Shown one piece after another: positions 27,863 through 36,511 of a stretch of 64,000 bases of DNA. The DNA comes from DATJIG01 sp050260515 (GTDB lineage Bacteria; Pseudomonadota; Alphaproteobacteria; SMXQ01). Each line of letters starts with the position of its first letter. The stretch's first letter is position 1. The notes below the pieces were generated by a model, which searched no databases, had not been told where the DNA came from, and saw only the letters and a program-made list of their open reading frames with translations. Location of the stretch: the NCBI GenBank assembly GCA_050260515.1, contig JBLNCI010000029.1, positions 1-64,000 of the forward strand, given 5' to 3'. The position numbers and the translations under genes are program-made.

Positions 27863-27876
27863 TGCAAACGATTGCA
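27863..27876. promoter_or_regulatory. Predicted LacI-family operator, copy 1
   Basis: TGCAAACGATTGCA has outer TGCAA/TTGCA arms around a central CG, the form of LacI-family operators. It lies 38 bases before the start of the M24 gene, within the divergent region with the AsmA gene. An identical 14-mer occurs at 32558-32571, and a LacI-family gene lies at 36508. Confidence 0.7.
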
Positions 27877-27914
27877 GAGCCGGTCAACGGCCACCCCCAC
27901 AGTGCGAGGTCCCC

Positions 27915-29264
27915 ATGTGCACCGACCATCATAGCCACCCGACGGCGCCCGCCGTCGCGCAACGACAGATCGCGCAGGCGAGCGGCGGCGCGACCGAAGC
28001 CCGGACGGTCGAGCCGCACTGGAACTGGAAGCGGCCGATCCAGGCGCCCGGCAAGATGGCGGTGGACTTCGAAGGCCGCGTCGACTTCCGCCGGCTGACG
28101 AACTACCGCATGTCGCGCGCGCGCCAGGCGCTGAAGGCGTCGCAGTGCGGCGCGCTGCTGCTGTTCGACGTCAACAACATCCGTTACGTCACCTCGACGA
28201 AGATCGGCGAGTGGGAGCGCGACAAACTGACCCGCTTCGCGCTCCTCGCCGGAGACGAGGAGCCGGTGCTGTGGGACTTCGGCTCCGCGGCCGTCCATCA
28301 CCGCCTCTTCTGCGACTGGCTGCCGCCGGAGAACTTCCGCGCCGGGCTGCTCGGGCTGCGCGGCACCGTGCCGCCCGAGGTCGGTCTGATGCGGCGCCAC
28401 GCCGAAGAGGTGAAGGAGCTTCTCAAGGCCGCCGGCGTCGCCGACATGCCGGTCGGCGTCGACCTGATCGAGCCGGCGATGTGGTTCGAACTCGAGCGCG
28501 CCGGCATCAAGCTCGTCGACGGCCAGCAGATCATGCTGAACGCCCGCGAGATCAAGAACGTGGACGAGATCACGCTCCTCAACCAGGCCGCGGCGATGGT
28601 CGACGGCGTCTATCACATGATCTGGGAGGAGCTGAAGCCGGGCGTGCGCGAGAACGACATCGTCGCCAAGGCGAACGAGATGCTCTACGCGATGGGGTCC
28701 GACGACGTCGAGGCGATCAACGCGATCTCGGGCGAGCGCTGCAACCCGCACCCGCACAACTTCACCGACCGCCTGGTGCGACCGGGCGACCAGGCGTTCT
28801 TCGACATCCTGCAGTCCTATATGGGCTATCGCACCTGCTACTACCGCACCTTCAACGTCGGCCGCGCGACGGTCGCGCAGCGCGACGCCTACAAGCGGGC
28901 GCGCGAGTGGCTCGATGCGTCGATCCAGATGATCCGGCCCGGCATCACCACCGACAAGGTCGCCAAGGTGTGGCCGAAGGCGGAGGAGTTCGGCTTCCCC
29001 AACGAGATGGCGGCGTTCGGACTGCAGTTCGGACACGGGCTCGGGCTTGCCCTTCACGAGCGACCGATCATCAGCCGCCTCGTCTCCCTCGAGAATCCGA
29101 TGGAGATCAAGACCGGCATGGTGTTCGCGCTCGAGACCTACTGTCCCGCGAGCGACGGCGCGTCGGCCGCGCGCATCGAGGAGGAGGTCGTCGTCACCGA
29201 CACCGGCTGCAAGGTGATCACGCTCTTCCCCGCCGAAGACCTGCCGATCTCCAACGCGTACTGA
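27915..29264 (+). CDS. M24-family metallopeptidase-like protein with an altered metal site
   Basis: The 449-residue protein has a creatinase-type N-terminal domain and a pita-bread C-terminal domain. Expected metal ligands are Asp297, His374 (FGHGLGLALHERP), Glu407 and Glu422, but the second Asp, 11 residues after Asp297, is Cys308. The M24B group includes Xaa-Pro peptidases, creatinase and the DMSP lyase DddP, to which the overall layout and length are similar as I recall. It heads an operon with E1-alpha, E1-beta and E2 genes, so a catabolic lyase or hydrolase is likelier than a general peptidase. That is inference. Confidence 0.8.
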   Translation: MCTDHHSHPTAPAVAQRQIAQASGGATEARTVEPHWNWKRPIQAPGKMAVDFEGRVDFRRLTNYRMSRARQALKASQCGALLLFDVNNIRYVTSTKIGEWERDKLTRFALLAGDEEPVLWDFGSAAVHHRLFCDWLPPENFRAGLLGLRGTVPPEVGLMRRHAEEVKELLKAAGVADMPVGVDLIEPAMWFELERAGIKLVDGQQIMLNAREIKNVDEITLLNQAAAMVDGVYHMIWEELKPGVRENDIVAKANEMLYAMGSDDVEAINAISGERCNPHPHNFTDRLVRPGDQAFFDILQSYMGYRTCYYRTFNVGRATVAQRDAYKRAREWLDASIQMIRPGITTDKVAKVWPKAEEFGFPNEMAAFGLQFGHGLGLALHERPIISRLVSLENPMEIKTGMVFALETYCPASDGASAARIEEEVVVTDTGCKVITLFPAEDLPISNAY

Positions 29265-29272
29265 GCGGCGCC

Positions 29273-30295
29273 ATGGCGACGAGAGAGGCGGCCGCCCGCG
29301 ACCACGCCAACGACGACGTCGGTGAGGCGACCCGGCTCGCGCTGTTCCGCACCATGTGCGTGATCCGCATGGCCGAGCAGCGCGCGTTCGATCTGTTCCT
29401 CCAGAACCTGGTCAAGGGCACCAGTCACCTGTCGCTCGGGCAGGAGGCGATCGCCGCGGGCTTCGCCCAGGCGATGAAGCCGGGGGATCTCAGCTTCTGC
29501 ACCTATCGCGGCCACGCCCACACGCTCGCGCGCGGAGTCCCGATCGAGCAGGTGCTGGGCGAGCTGATGCAGCGCGACAACGGCCTGATGCGCGGCAAGG
29601 GCGGTTCTATGCACCTCACCTCGGAGCCCCACGGCGTGATGGGGTCGTACGCCATCATCGGTGCCCACCTGCCGATCGCCTGCGGCGCCGCCTGGCGCGC
29701 CCAGTACAAGGGCCAAGACGATGTCTCGGTGTGCTTCTTCGGCGATGGCACCACCAACATCGGCGCCTTTCACGAAGCGCTCAACTTCGCGGCGATCTGG
29801 AAGCTGCCGGTCGTCTTCGTCTGCGAGAACAACCTCTATATGGAGTACACGCCGATCAAGGCGGTGACCGCGGTCGAGCACCCGGCCGCCGACCGCGCCT
29901 CGGCCTACGGCCTCGATCGCATCGTCATCGACGGCAACGACGCGGACGCCGTCTACCGCACGGCCCAGACCGCCTACGCCCGCGCCCGCGCCGGCGAGGG
30001 TCCGTCGCTGATCGAGTGCATGACCTACCGCCACAGCGGCCACTCCCGCGCCGATCCCGCGAAGTACCGCCCGCCGGGCGAACTCGACGAGTGGCTCAAG
30101 CGCGACCCGCTCAAGATCTACCGCGAGCGCCTGGCGAAATTCGGCATCGGCGAAGCGGCAATCGCCGAGGTCGAGCGCCAGGTACTGGCCGATGTCGATC
30201 GTGCCACCGAGACTTGCAAGTCCGCGCCGCCGTCGCCGCTCGACATCATCGCGACCGACGTGTACGCCGACGGAGGTGCTGCGTGGCGGAACTGA
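29273..30295 (+). CDS. 2-oxoacid dehydrogenase E1 component, alpha subunit
   Basis: This thiamine-diphosphate-dependent subunit catalyses oxidative decarboxylation of a 2-oxoacid or acetoin-type substrate. The 340-residue product carries the ThDP motif GDGTTNIGAFHEALN ending in the ENN of VFVCENN, plus TYRxxGHSRADP near residue 255, a phosphorylation-loop-like segment. It starts 8 bases after the M24 gene. The length and sequence pattern fit acetoin dehydrogenase AcoA or pyruvate dehydrogenase PdhA alpha subunits. Sequence alone does not choose the substrate. Confidence 0.9.
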   Translation: MATREAAARDHANDDVGEATRLALFRTMCVIRMAEQRAFDLFLQNLVKGTSHLSLGQEAIAAGFAQAMKPGDLSFCTYRGHAHTLARGVPIEQVLGELMQRDNGLMRGKGGSMHLTSEPHGVMGSYAIIGAHLPIACGAAWRAQYKGQDDVSVCFFGDGTTNIGAFHEALNFAAIWKLPVVFVCENNLYMEYTPIKAVTAVEHPAADRASAYGLDRIVIDGNDADAVYRTAQTAYARARAGEGPSLIECMTYRHSGHSRADPAKYRPPGELDEWLKRDPLKIYRERLAKFGIGEAAIAEVERQVLADVDRATETCKSAPPSPLDIIATDVYADGGAAWRN

Positions 30296-31263
30296 CCTAC
30301 CGCGACGCCGTCGCCCGCGGCATCGCCCAGGAGATGGCGCGCGATCCGGACGTCGTGTTTCTCGGCGAGGACGTCGCCGCGGCCGGCGGTGTGTTCAAGG
30401 CAACGGTCGGACTGCTGGAGCAGTTCGGGCCGAAGCGCGTGCGCGACACGCCGATCTCCGAGCAGGCGATCCTGGGCGCGGCGATGGGCGCGGCGATGAC
30501 CGGGCTCAAGCCGATCGCCGAGATCATGTTCTCGGACTTCCTCGCCGTGTGCTTCGACTACATCGCCAATGAGTTTCCGAAGTCCCGCTACATGAGCAAC
30601 GGCCAGACCAAATGCCCGCTGGTCGTGCGCACCGCCAACGGCGCGGGGTCCCGCTTCGGCGCCCAGCACAGCCAGAGCGTCGAGAACTGGGCAATGATGA
30701 TCCCGGGCCTCAAGGTCGTAGCCCCGTCGAACCCGACCGACGTTATCGGCCTGCTCGCCGCTGCGGTGCGGGATCCCGACCCGGTCATCTTCTTCGAGCA
30801 CAAGTCGCTGTACCCGACAAAAGGGGAAGTCCCGGATGGCGAGATCGTCGACACGCTCGGGACCGCGCGCATCGTCCGCCCCGGCCGGGACGCCACCGTG
30901 CTCGCGCTCGCGCTGATGGTGCCGCGCGCCGTTATGGCGGCGGAAAAGCTGAAGGCCGAGCATGGCATCGACGTCGAGGTGATCGATGTGCGCTCGCTCG
31001 TGCCACTCGACACACAGACGATCCTCGGCTCGATCGCCCGCACGCACCGGTTGTTCACCGTCGAGGAGAATCCGCGGCTGTGCGGCTGGGGCGCCGAGAT
31101 CGTCTCGATCGCCAGCCAGGAGAGCTTCTACGATCTCGATGGTCCGCCGGTGCGCATCACCACGCCGCACATTCCGCTGCCGGCGGCGGACAACCTCGAG
31201 GATGCGGCGATTCCGTCCGTCGAGCGCATCGTCGATATCGTGCGCCGCGGACTCGCGAGCTGA
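30283..31263 (+). CDS. 2-oxoacid dehydrogenase E1 component, beta subunit
   Basis: The 326-residue beta subunit completes the ThDP site; typical motifs are FLGEDVAAAGGVF, then PISEQAILGAAMGAAMTG and a C-terminal transketolase domain with VIDVRSLVPLD. The start is GTG 30283, preceded by GGAGGTGCT. It overlaps the alpha gene by 13 bases, so expression is coupled. It acts with the alpha subunit and the E2 core. Confidence 0.9.
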   Translation: MAELTYRDAVARGIAQEMARDPDVVFLGEDVAAAGGVFKATVGLLEQFGPKRVRDTPISEQAILGAAMGAAMTGLKPIAEIMFSDFLAVCFDYIANEFPKSRYMSNGQTKCPLVVRTANGAGSRFGAQHSQSVENWAMMIPGLKVVAPSNPTDVIGLLAAAVRDPDPVIFFEHKSLYPTKGEVPDGEIVDTLGTARIVRPGRDATVLALALMVPRAVMAAEKLKAEHGIDVEVIDVRSLVPLDTQTILGSIARTHRLFTVEENPRLCGWGAEIVSIASQESFYDLDGPPVRITTPHIPLPAADNLEDAAIPSVERIVDIVRRGLAS

Positions 31264-31273
31264 GGAGCGCGCC

Positions 31274-32506
31274 GTGGACGTGCTGATGCCCCAGCTCGGC
31301 GAGACCGTCGCGGAAGGCAAGATCAGCGCCTGGTTCAAGTCGGTCGGCGACCGCGTCGCCGCCGGCGACAACCTGTTCGAGGTCGAGACCGACAAGACGG
31401 CAATGGAGGTGCCGACGACGGGCGCCGGAGTCGTCGCCGAGATTCGCGTCGCCGCGGGTGAGACCGTGCCGGTCGGCACCGTCGTCGCGGTCATCGCCGG
31501 CGACGGCGCCGCGGTGACGGTCGCGGCTCCGAGTTCCAAACCCGCGGTGGCCCCGGCGCCGCGCGCGCCCTCGGCGCCATCCGCCGCTCCGGCGGTTTTG
31601 GCGCCGATCGTCCCCGCGGGGCGGGCCAGCGTGCCGTTCGACCCATTCAACGAGGTACGCCTGCCCGGGCGCAACTACGGCCCGGCGCGGCTCCCGAGCG
31701 GGGTTCCGATCACGCCGCTTGCCCGCCGCCTCGCCGCCGAGTCCGGAATCGACCTCACCCGGCTGAGCGGGTCGGGACCGCACGGCCGCATCGTCGCCCG
31801 CGACGTCGAGGGGGCGCGGCCGACATCGCCGCTGCTCGCGCGACCGGCGACGTCGGCCCCGGCGCCATTCGAGCTCGTTCCGCACGATGCGGCTCGCCGC
31901 GACAACGCGCTGGCGATCGCCGCGGCAAAGCGGGCCGTTCCCCACTTCGTCGTGCGTCGCGACGTCGTGCTCGATGGGGTGCTCAAGCTCATCTCCGAGA
32001 TCGAGGCCGCCGATCCCTCGCTCGCTATCTCGCTCGTCCATTGCGTCGCGAAGGCGCTCGCCATCGCGCTGACCAAGGTGCCCGAGGCGAATATCCAGTG
32101 GAGCGACGATCACATGCGGCGCTTCCGCCAAGTCGACATCGCGGTGGCCGCCGCGGCGGGCGAAGCCGCGACGATCCGCGCCGCCGAGCGGGTCGGTGTC
32201 GCCGCCATGGCGCGCGAGCTGCGCGAAGCACGGATCACCGCGCCGGAAGGAGTCGCCATGGTGTGGGACATGAGCGGCGCCGGAGTGCGCGCCGTCAGCG
32301 CCACCGTGCGGCCGCCGCACACGATGGCATTGACCATCGGCGCGATCGAGAAACGGGCCGTGGTCGCCGCGGACAGGATCGCCGTAGCCACTCAAACCAC
32401 GCTCTGCCTCGCCTGCGATCACCGAGCCATCGACGGGGCCCTCGGGGCGCGCCTGCTCGCGGCCTGCGCGGCCGCACTTGAACGGCCCTTGGCCTTGATC
32501 CTGTAG
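31274..32506 (+). CDS. 2-oxoacid dehydrogenase E2 component (dihydrolipoyl acyltransferase)
   Basis: The 410-residue protein has one lipoyl domain (residues 1-75, Lys41 in ETDKTAMEV), an Ala/Pro linker, a peripheral-subunit-binding domain (around 150-182, ITPLARRLAAESGIDL) and a catalytic domain ending with the DHRAIDG motif. It starts at GTG 31274 with GAGGAG upstream and follows E1-beta by 10 bases. No E3 (dihydrolipoyl dehydrogenase) gene lies in the window, so the complex must use one from another locus. Confidence 0.9.
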   Translation: MDVLMPQLGETVAEGKISAWFKSVGDRVAAGDNLFEVETDKTAMEVPTTGAGVVAEIRVAAGETVPVGTVVAVIAGDGAAVTVAAPSSKPAVAPAPRAPSAPSAAPAVLAPIVPAGRASVPFDPFNEVRLPGRNYGPARLPSGVPITPLARRLAAESGIDLTRLSGSGPHGRIVARDVEGARPTSPLLARPATSAPAPFELVPHDAARRDNALAIAAAKRAVPHFVVRRDVVLDGVLKLISEIEAADPSLAISLVHCVAKALAIALTKVPEANIQWSDDHMRRFRQVDIAVAAAAGEAATIRAAERVGVAAMARELREARITAPEGVAMVWDMSGAGVRAVSATVRPPHTMALTIGAIEKRAVVAADRIAVATQTTLCLACDHRAIDGALGARLLAACAAALERPLALIL

Positions 32507-32557
32507 GTTCGGTTTCGCGAAAAACTGTCTTGCACCGACGCTGGGGGCCGCCTACGC

Positions 32558-32571
32558 TGCAAACGATTGCA
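32558..32571. promoter_or_regulatory. Predicted LacI-family operator, copy 2
   Basis: An exact second copy of TGCAAACGATTGCA lies 122 bases before the ATG of the binding-protein gene at 32694, in the gap after the E2 gene. It marks the promoter of the ABC-transporter unit that also contains the LacI-family regulator gene. Confidence 0.7.
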
Positions 32572-32693
32572 CAAACCGCCGCGAGACGGCTGGCCGGCAA
32601 TCCGACATCAGAAGCAACCCGCGCACGAAAGTGAAGACGGGGCCACGACAGGGTAGCGCGCCGGCGTCGCCGGCCGAACTGAGGGAGACAGAC

Positions 32694-33716
32694 ATGCGGA
32701 CATTCAGCTTCGATCGTCGGCGGCTCGTGCGCGCGGCTTTCGCCGCCGTCATGGCGATCGCCTTCGCCGCGCCGGCGCTCGCGCAGCAGGAAGTGAAGAT
32801 CGGCATCGGGTTCGGCATCGGCTTCCTGCCGACGTTCATTCTCGACGACATGAAGCTCGTCGAGAAGCACGCCAAGGCCGAAGGGCTCGACCTCAAGGCG
32901 AGCTATCCCCGCTTCTCGGGATCCGCCGCGATGCAGGACGCGGTGCTGTCGGGCTCGGTCGACGTCGGCGTCTACGGCGTCCAGGCGATGCTGATCGCCT
33001 GGGAGAAGGCCAAGGGCACGCCGCAGCAGATCGAGGGCATCGCCGGCGTAACGACGCTGCCGCTGGTGCTCGTGACCAATCAGGCGAGCGTGAAGACGCT
33101 CAAGGATTTCAAGCCGAGCGATCGCATCGCGATGCCGGCGCTGGTCTCGCCGCAGATGTACGCTCTCCAGATGGCGGCGCAGAAGGAGTTCGGCGCCGAC
33201 CAGTACGACAAGCTGAAGCCGCTGGTCGTGGCGCTGCCGCATCCCGAGGCGCTGAACCAGCTCCTGTCGGGCGCGACCGAGGTCACCGCCTACTTCTCGT
33301 CGGCGCCGTTCACGCAGATCGCGCTCAAGGACTCGCGCGTGCACACGGTGCTGACCTCGACCGATGCGTTCGGCGGCAAGGCGTCGTTCCTCGTCGCCGG
33401 CGCGACGAAGAAGGTCCTCGACGCGAACCCGAAGCTCGCGACGGTGGTGACCAAGGCGCTGGCCGAGGCGCACGACGTGATCAGGAACGATCCCAGGAAG
33501 GCCGCCGAGATCTACCTCAAGGTGGAACCGTCCAAGACACTCGACAATGCCGCCGTCGAGGCGATCCTGCGGGAGCTCAAGGACGACTTCGACGTCTCCG
33601 TGCACGGCGTCGGCGCGAGCGCCAAGTTCATGGCGCAGATCGGCCAGCTCAAGACGCCGCCGGCGAGCTGGAAGGATGCCTTCGTTCCGTCGCTCCACAA
33701 TACCCAGAGCGACTAG
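32694..33716 (+). CDS. NMT1/SsuA-like ABC transporter substrate-binding protein
   Basis: The 340-residue periplasmic protein has a signal peptide (cut near AQQ, residue 31) and a type II binding-protein fold of the nitrate/sulfonate/taurine group (VKIGIGFGIGFLPTF, then SGSVDVGVYGVQAM). GAGGGAGA lies upstream of the ATG. It is followed by an attenuator-like hairpin and then by ATPase and permease genes, so it is the receptor of that importer. The ligand is unknown. Confidence 0.88.
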   Translation: MRTFSFDRRRLVRAAFAAVMAIAFAAPALAQQEVKIGIGFGIGFLPTFILDDMKLVEKHAKAEGLDLKASYPRFSGSAAMQDAVLSGSVDVGVYGVQAMLIAWEKAKGTPQQIEGIAGVTTLPLVLVTNQASVKTLKDFKPSDRIAMPALVSPQMYALQMAAQKEFGADQYDKLKPLVVALPHPEALNQLLSGATEVTAYFSSAPFTQIALKDSRVHTVLTSTDAFGGKASFLVAGATKKVLDANPKLATVVTKALAEAHDVIRNDPRKAAEIYLKVEPSKTLDNAAVEAILRELKDDFDVSVHGVGASAKFMAQIGQLKTPPASWKDAFVPSLHNTQSD

Positions 33717-33726
33717 CGACCGGCGG

Positions 33727-33765
33727 GGCGCCGTCTTCCGTCATGAAGGCGGCGCCTTTGTTTTT
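33727..33765 (+). terminator. Attenuator-like hairpin inside the ABC operon
   Basis: GGCGCCG (33727-33733) pairs with CGGCGCC (33750-33756), an inner TTC/GAA pair extends it, and TTTGTTTTT follows. It lies directly after the binding-protein stop and before the ATPase gene, so most transcripts may end here and the receptor would be made in excess. Confidence 0.7.
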
Positions 33766-33780
33766 CGAAATCGTGTTTCG

Positions 33781-34599
33781 ATGACCCAGCTCGACAATCG
33801 CTTCGACCGCCCGGCCGCCGCCGCCACTTCCGCGACGCCGCTGCTCAAGGTCGAGAACGTCACGCTTCAGTACAAGACGCCGTCGCGGCTCGTGACGGCG
33901 ACGTACCGCGTGTCGTTCGACATCTACCCCGGCGAGCGGTTCGTGCTGCTGGGCCCTTCGGGCTGCGGGAAGTCGACGATCCTCAAGTCGATCGCCGGGT
34001 TCATCAAGCCGGTCGAGGGCCGCATCCTGCTGGGCGGCGCGCCGGTCGACGGCCCCGGCCCCGATCGCATGATGGTGTTCCAGGAGTTCGACCAGCTTCT
34101 GCCGTGGAAGACGGTCCGCGACAACGTGCTGTTCCCGCTGCGCCAGAACGGCGTCGCGAAGGCCGAAGCCGCGTCGCGCGCCGACGACGCCATTGCCAAG
34201 GTCAATCTGTCGGACTTCGCCCACGCCTACCCGCACACGTTGTCCGGCGGCATGAAGCAGCGCTGTGCCATCGCGCGCGCGATGGCGATGAAGCCCGCGG
34301 TGCTGCTGATGGACGAGCCCTATGCGGCGCTCGACGCGCTCACCCGCCGCAAGATGCAGGACGAGCTGCTGCAGCTCTGGGACGACTGCCGCTTCACGCT
34401 GGTGTTCGTCACGCACTCGATCGAGGAGGCGGCGATCGTCGGGTCCCGCATCCTCGTGCTATCGCCCCACCCCGGCCAGGTGCGCGCCGAGCTCAACAGC
34501 CCGGGTTTCGCCCACGACGCACGCACCGGCGCCGCCTTCCAGGCGCTGGTGCAACGCATCGATCACATGCTGTTCGGCGACGAAAGCCGCACCCACTGA
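33781..34599 (+). CDS. ABC importer ATP-binding protein (SsuB/TauB type)
   Basis: The 272-residue cytoplasmic ATPase has Walker A GPSGCGKS, a Q-loop at VFQEFDQLLPW, signature LSGGMKQR and Walker B VLLMDEPYAALD, the pattern of nitrate/sulfonate/taurine importers. It begins 15 bases after the hairpin at 33727-33765 and 26 bases before the permease gene. It should energise uptake through the permease at 34626. Confidence 0.92.
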   Translation: MTQLDNRFDRPAAAATSATPLLKVENVTLQYKTPSRLVTATYRVSFDIYPGERFVLLGPSGCGKSTILKSIAGFIKPVEGRILLGGAPVDGPGPDRMMVFQEFDQLLPWKTVRDNVLFPLRQNGVAKAEAASRADDAIAKVNLSDFAHAYPHTLSGGMKQRCAIARAMAMKPAVLLMDEPYAALDALTRRKMQDELLQLWDDCRFTLVFVTHSIEEAAIVGSRILVLSPHPGQVRAELNSPGFAHDARTGAAFQALVQRIDHMLFGDESRTH

Positions 34600-34625
34600 C
34601 CGGGACGCACCGGGAGAAGCGAGCG

Positions 34626-35510
34626 ATGACCGACGCCACCTTGCACCATCCGCCGATGCGCCCGGAATACGAGCGCTCGGTCTCCGTCCCCGCTTCGATC
34701 GGCAGCGTCGAACGGCCGCTCGGGTTCGCCGAGCGGGCGTGGAACGTGCCTCTGGTGCGCAAGATCGTCATTCTCGCCGTGCTCGCCGCGATCTGGGAAG
34801 CCTACGCCCGCACCCTCGCCTCGCCGATGCTGTTCCCGACCTTCAGCAGCACCATGACCGCGTGGTGGGAGGGCGTCGTGTCCGGGGTCATCCCGCAGCG
34901 CCTGAGCGTGACGCTGCAGATCCTGATCGTCGGCTACGGACTCGGGCTCGCGCTCGCCGCGCTGTTCGTGTCGATCGCCATCTCGTCACGGATCGGCACC
35001 GATCTCCTGTCGTCGCTGACAGCGATGTTCAACCCGCTGCCGGCGATCGCCATGCTCCCCCTGGCGCTGCTGTGGTTCGGCCTCGGCGCGCCCGCCATCG
35101 TTTTCGTCATCCTCAACTCGGTGCTGTGGGCCGTCGCCCTCAACACCCACGCGGGCTGCCTCGCGGTGTCCGAGACGTTGCGCATGGCGGGCCAGACCTT
35201 CGGCCTCAAGGGCTTCCGCTACGTCACGCGCATCCTGATGCCGGCCGCATTCCCGGCGATCCTCGCCGGCCTCAAGATCGGCTGGGCCTTCGCATGGCGG
35301 ACCCTGATTGCCGCCGAGCTGGTGTTCGGGGTCTCGTCGGGGCGCGGCGGACTCGGCTGGTACATCTTCGAGAACCGCAACCTGCTCAACACGTCGAGCG
35401 TCTTCGCCGGCCTGCTGACGGTGATGGCGGTCGGGCTCATCGTCGAAGGGGTCGTGTTCCGCGCCATCGAGAATCGCACGGTGCGGCGCTGGGGCATGAC
35501 CCAGTCGTGA
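34626..35510 (+). CDS. ABC importer permease (SsuC/TauC type)
   Basis: The 294-residue inner-membrane protein has about six transmembrane segments and the coupling EAA-like loop around LRMAGQTFGLKGFRYVTRIL followed by PAAFPAILAGLK. It follows the ATPase gene by 26 bases. Together with 32694 and 33781 it forms a complete importer for a small organic solute, ligand unknown. Confidence 0.92.
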   Translation: MTDATLHHPPMRPEYERSVSVPASIGSVERPLGFAERAWNVPLVRKIVILAVLAAIWEAYARTLASPMLFPTFSSTMTAWWEGVVSGVIPQRLSVTLQILIVGYGLGLALAALFVSIAISSRIGTDLLSSLTAMFNPLPAIAMLPLALLWFGLGAPAIVFVILNSVLWAVALNTHAGCLAVSETLRMAGQTFGLKGFRYVTRILMPAAFPAILAGLKIGWAFAWRTLIAAELVFGVSSGRGGLGWYIFENRNLLNTSSVFAGLLTVMAVGLIVEGVVFRAIENRTVRRWGMTQS

Positions 35511-35563
35511 CCGGCGCCGAACACGCAATCGCCGAAAAAATCCGTCAGGGAGAGGATCGCGTT

Positions 35564-36511
35564 ATGAACATTGGTTGGATCGGCATCGGCCGCATGGGGT
35601 ACCCGATGGCCGAGCGACTGCTCAAGGCCGGCCACCCGGTGCGGGTCTGGAACCGCACCCGTGCCAAGGCCGAGCCGCTGGCGAAGCTCGGGGCGACAGT
35701 GGTCGACCAGGCGACCGAGCTGCGCGGTGTCGACGTGCTGTTCACGATGGTCTCCACCGGCAAGGACCTCCGCGACGTCTGCTTCGGCGCGAACGGGGTC
35801 GTCGGCGACGCCCGCTCGAACGTGCCGTCGATCCTGGTCGATTGCTCGTCCATTGGCGTCGAGGAATCGAAGGCGCTGCGCGCGGACCTCGAGGCGCGCG
35901 GCGTCACGTTTCTTGCCGCTCCGGTCAGCGGCAACGGCAAGTGCGTGAAGGTCGGAAAGCTGTCGCAGGTCGTATCGGGGCCGCGCGCAGCCTTCGATCG
36001 GGTGAAGCCGCTGCTCGATGCGCTGTCGCCGCGCGGCGTCTCCTACGTCGGCGACGGCGAGCTCGCGCGCATCTGCAAGATCGCCCACAACGTGATGCTC
36101 GGCGTCGTGATCAACAACCTGATCGAGATCACGCTGCTCGCGCAGAAGGCGGGCGTGCCGCGCCACGCCTTCCTCGACTTCATGAACAATAGCGTGATGG
36201 GATCGGTGTTCACCCGCTACAAGTCCCCGGCGCTCGTGAACTGCGACTGGACGACCACCTTCACCCCGGCCCTGCTCAAGAAGGATCTCGACCTTGGACT
36301 CGACGCGGCGCACAGGCTCGGCGTGCCGGTGCCGGTGACGGCGGCGGCCCGCGAGGTGCTGCAGGCGCACATCGGCGCGGCGCAACTCAAGCCCGATCCC
36401 GACGCCTACCTCGCGCTCGATTTCGCGGCGCTGATGGAGACCGTGGCACTCGCGTCCGGCATGAAGGTCGAGAGCGAGAACGTGCCGGTCGCCAGCGGCC
36501 TCGAGGGATGA
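35564..36511 (+). CDS. 3-hydroxyisobutyrate dehydrogenase-family NAD(P) oxidoreductase
   Basis: The 315-residue enzyme has an N-terminal Rossmann motif GIGRMGYPMA (residues 7-16), the substrate-binding APVSGNGK and the catalytic Lys in ICKIAHN. Family members oxidise 3-hydroxyisobutyrate, tartronate semialdehyde or other beta-hydroxyacids. It sits in the transporter operon, directly before the LacI-family gene (4-base overlap), so it probably acts on the imported compound or a breakdown product. Confidence 0.88.
   Translation: MNIGWIGIGRMGYPMAERLLKAGHPVRVWNRTRAKAEPLAKLGATVVDQATELRGVDVLFTMVSTGKDLRDVCFGANGVVGDARSNVPSILVDCSSIGVEESKALRADLEARGVTFLAAPVSGNGKCVKVGKLSQVVSGPRAAFDRVKPLLDALSPRGVSYVGDGELARICKIAHNVMLGVVINNLIEITLLAQKAGVPRHAFLDFMNNSVMGSVFTRYKSPALVNCDWTTTFTPALLKKDLDLGLDAAHRLGVPVPVTAAAREVLQAHIGAAQLKPDPDAYLALDFAALMETVALASGMKVESENVPVASGLEG

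Noticed and set aside
27915..29264. Assignment of the M24 protein as DMSP lyase DddP
   Set aside because: Length and layout are similar, but one metal ligand is replaced by Cys and no DMSP genes are nearby, so I keep only the family-level call.
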